A DNA stretch of 64,000 nt from Streptomyces parvulus (GTDB lineage: Bacteria > Actinomycetota > Actinomycetes > Streptomycetales > Streptomycetaceae): assembly GCF_014648855.1 (NCBI RefSeq), contig NZ_BMRX01000016.1:124001-188000 (forward strand), written 5' to 3'. The notes below the pieces were generated by a model. The model saw only the letters and a list, made by a program, of their open reading frames with translations, searched no databases and was not told the DNA's origin. Of this stretch, positions 61,519 through 64,000 are shown piece after piece. Numbering within the stretch: position 1 is the stretch's first letter; each line of letters starts with the position of its first letter. The translations under genes were made by a program, and so were the position numbers.

Positions 61519-61534
61519 TGTCAACCTTTTGACA
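61519..61534. promoter_or_regulatory. Palindrome TGTCAACCTTTTGACA upstream of the second dehydrogenase
   Basis: Perfect six-base arms with a four-base centre lie 64 bases before the dehydrogenase ATG. The left arm read on the - strand is TTGACA, so it may be both a -35 element and an operator. It resembles the TGTCAAT/ATTGACA arms at the iolC promoter. Confidence 0.5.
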
Positions 61535-61555
61535 GGACAAACCCGGTGGCGGGTC

Positions 61556-61909
61556 TCAGTCCTGCCCGAGGTTGATCGAGTACACCTTGCGCAGCGTCTC
61601 GTGCACCATCCACCTCGTGCGGTCGCCCTCCTTCAGGACGGCCAGGTCGCCGGGGCCGACCCGCAGCGTCGGACCGCCCGCGACCTCGATCGTCGCGGAA
61701 CCGCTGACCACGACGAACAGCTCGTCCGCCTCCGTGTCGGTGACCACGCCCGGCGTGATCTGCCAGACGCCCCGCACCTGGCCGCCGTCCGGCGACTCCC
61801 AGAGCACCTTGCCGGTCACCTCGGGGGAACCGGACACGATCTGGTCGGGGGAGAGCGGCTCGGGTTCGAGTTCCGCGTCGGGCACGTGGACGACGAAGCT
61901 GTGGTTCAT
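61556..61909 (-). CDS. Cupin domain protein
   Basis: A 117-residue single cupin: GVWQITPGVVTDTEADELFV and LRVGPGDLAVLKEGDRTRWM form the two cupin motifs. The first lacks the usual HxH pair, reading TDTEADE, so metal binding is uncertain. It resembles the EutQ-like cupin_3 group of unknown function. TAGCGT on the - strand (61917-61922) lies seven bases before the ATG, so the gene is probably leaderless. Confidence 0.85.
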   Translation of the reverse strand: MNHSFVVHVPDAELEPEPLSPDQIVSGSPEVTGKVLWESPDGGQVRGVWQITPGVVTDTEADELFVVVSGSATIEVAGGPTLRVGPGDLAVLKEGDRTRWMVHETLRKVYSINLGQD

Positions 61910-61916
61910 GCCGCCG

Positions 61917-61922
61917 ACGCTA
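61917..61922 (-). promoter_or_regulatory. Leaderless promoter (-10) of the cupin gene
   Basis: TAGCGT on the - strand, seven bases upstream of the ATG at 61909, with no ribosome site. Confidence 0.55.
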
Positions 61923-62006
61923 GCCGGGGCGGGCGGCGGCGCGGGGGAGACAGGGTGTGGGGAATCCCGCGGGTGGTGGCGACACTCCGTCGACGTACGA
62001 GGCGCG

Positions 62007-62966
62007 TCACCGCCCCCGGCGGGACAGCCACGCGGCGGTGACGGCACCGGAGACGTTGTGCCAGACGGAGAAGACCGCGGCCGGCAGCGCGGCGAGGGGG
62101 CTGAAGTGGGCGGTGGCGAGGGAGGCGGCGAGACCGGAGTTCTGCATGCCGACCTCGAAGGCCATCGCCCGGCTGCCGGGCTCGCCGAGGCGCCCGAGGC
62201 GTCCCGCGCCGTAACCGAGCGCCAGGCCGAGGCCGTTGTGCAGGACCACCGCGACGAACACCAGCCCGGCGGCGGACTTGATGGCGTCCGCGCTGCCCGC
62301 CACGACCACCGCGACGATCACGGCGATCGTCAGCGCCGACAGCCAGGGCAGCGCCGGCAGCGCCCGCTGGACGTACCGTCCCGCGAGCAGCCGTACGACG
62401 ACACCGGCGAGGACCGGCAGCAGCACCGTCTTGAGGATGTCGGTGACCATCGACCCGGCGTCCACCGGCAGGTACTCACCGGCCAGCAGCAGCGTCAGCG
62501 GCGGGGTGACCAGCGGCGCGACCAGCGTCGACACGGTGGCGACCGACACCGACAGCGCCACGTCGCCGCGCGCGAGATACGTCACCACGTTGGAGGCGGT
62601 GCCGCTGGGCGCGCAGCCGACCAGGATGACGCCCGCCGCGAGCTGCGGCGGCAGGTCGAGCAGGTGGGCGATCGCCCAGCCGAGCCCCGGCATGATGACG
62701 TAGTGCGCGACCAGCCCCAGAGCCACCGCCCACGGCCGCTTCGCGACGCCCCGGAAGTCCTCCGGCGTCATGGTGATGCCCATGCAGAACATCACGACGC
62801 CCAGCAGATAGGGCACGGCCTCGCCCCACCCGGCGAAACCACCGGGGAGCAGCAGGCCGAGCGCGCCCGCGACGAGCACGAGGATCGGGAAGACGGTCAC
62901 GGCCCGCCGCGCGGAGCGGTCGGCGGGGACGTCGGTACTGGCTTGTTCGGGTCGTTCTGTTCGCAC
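62007..62966 (-). CDS. Bile acid:sodium symporter (BASS) family transporter
   Basis: The 319-residue membrane protein has about nine to ten helices and BASS marks: YLLGVVMFCMGITMTPEDFR, GVILVGCAPSGTASNVVTYL and RAMAFEVGMQNSGLAASLAT, which contain the two crossing sodium-site segments. Bacterial members import organic anions with sodium. The substrate is unknown, although pantoate or 2-keto acids are possible. GTG 62966 is preferred. A TTG at 63002 would add 12 residues including a TTA codon. It is followed by the cupin gene on the same strand after about 100 bases. Confidence 0.88.
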   Translation of the reverse strand: MRTERPEQASTDVPADRSARRAVTVFPILVLVAGALGLLLPGGFAGWGEAVPYLLGVVMFCMGITMTPEDFRGVAKRPWAVALGLVAHYVIMPGLGWAIAHLLDLPPQLAAGVILVGCAPSGTASNVVTYLARGDVALSVSVATVSTLVAPLVTPPLTLLLAGEYLPVDAGSMVTDILKTVLLPVLAGVVVRLLAGRYVQRALPALPWLSALTIAVIVAVVVAGSADAIKSAAGLVFVAVVLHNGLGLALGYGAGRLGRLGEPGSRAMAFEVGMQNSGLAASLATAHFSPLAALPAAVFSVWHNVSGAVTAAWLSRRGR

Positions 62967-63108
62967 CGTGCGAGGTAACGCCCGCCCGGCCGCCCGACGC
63001 AAAGCCGTCTCGCGATGTGATCATCGGCGCGGACGGCGGCGCCTCCGTCCCCTTCCCCGGATGAGGTAGGGTTGACCAGCGCGATCACGCAGTACGGGGA
63101 TCGCGCAC

Positions 63109-63182
<74 letters not shown>

Positions 63183-63197
63183 CTCGGAAGAGTCATT

Positions 63198-63239
63198 GTG
63201 GAGGGGCCCGATCAGATTGATCTGATCGGGCCCCTCCAC
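63198..63239 (+). terminator. Hairpin terminator of the third tRNA-Pro
   Basis: A 19-base perfect stem (63198-63216 with 63221-63239) with loop TTGA, 15 bases after the tRNA. No T-run follows. Confidence 0.8.
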
Positions 63240-63431
63240 TCGTGTGCACGCATTTCCAGTGATCGACAACGTCCGCCGAGGACGTAGTGTGGCGTTTTTC
63301 GGCAAGAAGACAGCCGATCGGGAACGATGCGTTGCACACCTGAGGTCCTACCCGCCGTCACCGGGTATAACTGGCTGTAAGCGCGGTCGGTGAATATGCG
63401 ACCACTCCGACCGCCGCAGGGGGAAGGCGGG

Positions 63432-64000
63432 TTGATCGCTGTGCCGGTGGGAGTAAAGATCCCGAAGGTCGTTCACGTGGTGTTCGTGCATGGACTGTTC
63501 ACGACGACCGAGGTGTGGGACCAGTTCCGAAAGCTTCTGGCGGCCGACGACGACTTGCGTCGTGTGGCGGTGCATTGCTTTCCGTACGAGAGTCCGGGCC
63601 GGGTGCTGCGTGGCGACCGCGTGATCTCGGCCTACGACGACGTCGCGAAATTACTCGACGACTATCTGCGCGTGCAGATCCCACCGACAGGTCACGTCGT
63701 CCTCGTGAGCCACAGCCAGGGCGGGTTGATCGTGCAGCGCTTCCTGACCCGGACGTTCGGTGAGGGGCGCGGGTTCGCACTCAACCGCATAGCCCAGATC
63801 GTCATGTTCGGTTGCCCCAACAACGGCTCCCCGGCCGTGCATCCCGCGCGCAGGGTTCCGTTCCCCGTACGTCAGGTTCAAGAACGGGCGCTGCGGACCT
63901 ACCGTCGTGAGGTCGTGGAGACACGGGAAGCCGTGATGCGGACGGTGGGGAGCAGGAAACGCAAAGCCGAGAACAACTGGTTCATTCCCATCCACGCCTA
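63432..64000 (+). CDS. Alpha/beta hydrolase, 5' part, cut by the window end
   Basis: An open frame runs to the window end without a stop (about 189 codons). HVVFVHGLFTTTEVWDQFRK is the oxyanion segment, VVLVSHSQGGLIVQRFLTR holds the serine nucleophile (SHSQGG) and QIVMFGCPNNGSPA follows, as in lipase-like alpha/beta hydrolases that are often the N-terminal part of larger proteins. TTG 63432 is preferred for the GGAAGG just upstream. ATG 63396 and GTG 63441 are possible. It contains a TTA codon (63651-63653), codon 74 from the TTG, and AAA, CGT and ATA codons rare in its neighbours, pointing to bldA dependence and possible acquisition. Confidence 0.8.
   Translation, partial: MIAVPVGVKIPKVVHVVFVHGLFTTTEVWDQFRKLLAADDDLRRVAVHCFPYESPGRVLRGDRVISAYDDVAKLLDDYLRVQIPPTGHVVLVSHSQGGLIVQRFLTRTFGEGRGFALNRIAQIVMFGCPNNGSPAVHPARRVPFPVRQVQERALRTYRREVVETREAVMRTVGSRKRKAENNWFIPIHA

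Overview
The window looks like a chromosomal segment of Streptomyces or a close actinobacterial relative. The evidence is very high GC with strongly GC-biased third codon positions, many GTG/TTG starts, ATGA/GTGA overlaps, leaderless TAGCGT-type promoters a few bases before start codons, rare TTA codons, a conservon (cvn) operon and dense regulator families (TetR, LysR, GntR, LacI, XRE, two-component). No rRNA, CRISPR array or intact insertion sequence was seen. Three identical tRNA-Pro(GGG) genes, each followed by a strong hairpin, lie at about 27.2, 40.8 and 63.1 kb.

Layout. About 1-7.1 kb is a decayed region. It holds the end of a metallo-beta-lactamase-fold gene, scrambled histidine kinase pieces, a LysR tail, a frameshifted amidohydrolase and a shrunken second copy of the first gene. 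Intact genes are embedded in it: a TetR regulator and a small membrane protein that appear to share operators, an alpha-L-fucosidase and an FAD oxidoreductase. At 7.3-9.1 kb is a PP2C-type phosphatase with a TTA codon. At 9.2-16.0 kb a same-strand block encodes only exported proteins: a huge Tat-type alanine-rich ALF-repeat protein, a coupled lipoprotein, a small secreted protein and a trypsin-like/FG-GAP protein that has lost its catalytic His and Ser. At 16.6-20.7 kb is a five-gene conservon ending in a GAF protein, followed by tdh-kbl (threonine to glycine plus acetyl-CoA).

From 23 to 46 kb come housekeeping and accessory genes: regulators, GNAT, MFS, a degenerate Nudix protein, an adjacent amidohydrolase plus glutamine-synthetase-like pair resembling a split FluG, lipoprotein, HhH DNA-repair-like protein, esterase/lipase, thiolase plus acyl-CoA ligase, a TauE/SafE permease, a DHA2 exporter with a fused C-terminal winged-helix-like region, cobF, and a MurG-like glycosyltransferase plus epimerase divergent from a two-component system.

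About 45.8-62 kb is a myo-inositol catabolism locus. A leftward operon iolC - aldolase - iolB - iolD - gntR diverges from a rightward sugar ABC transporter operon ending in an iolE-like gene. Further right are iolG with a phytanoyl-CoA-dioxygenase-like gene, a divergent LacI regulator and a second Gfo/Idh/MocA dehydrogenase. Inositol would be imported by the ABC system, oxidised by IolG, dehydrated by IolE, ring-opened by IolD, isomerised by IolB, phosphorylated by IolC and cleaved by the aldolase. iolA is not in the window. The right end, after the third tRNA-Pro, begins a truncated alpha/beta hydrolase gene with a TTA codon and weaker codon bias, which may be the edge of acquired DNA.
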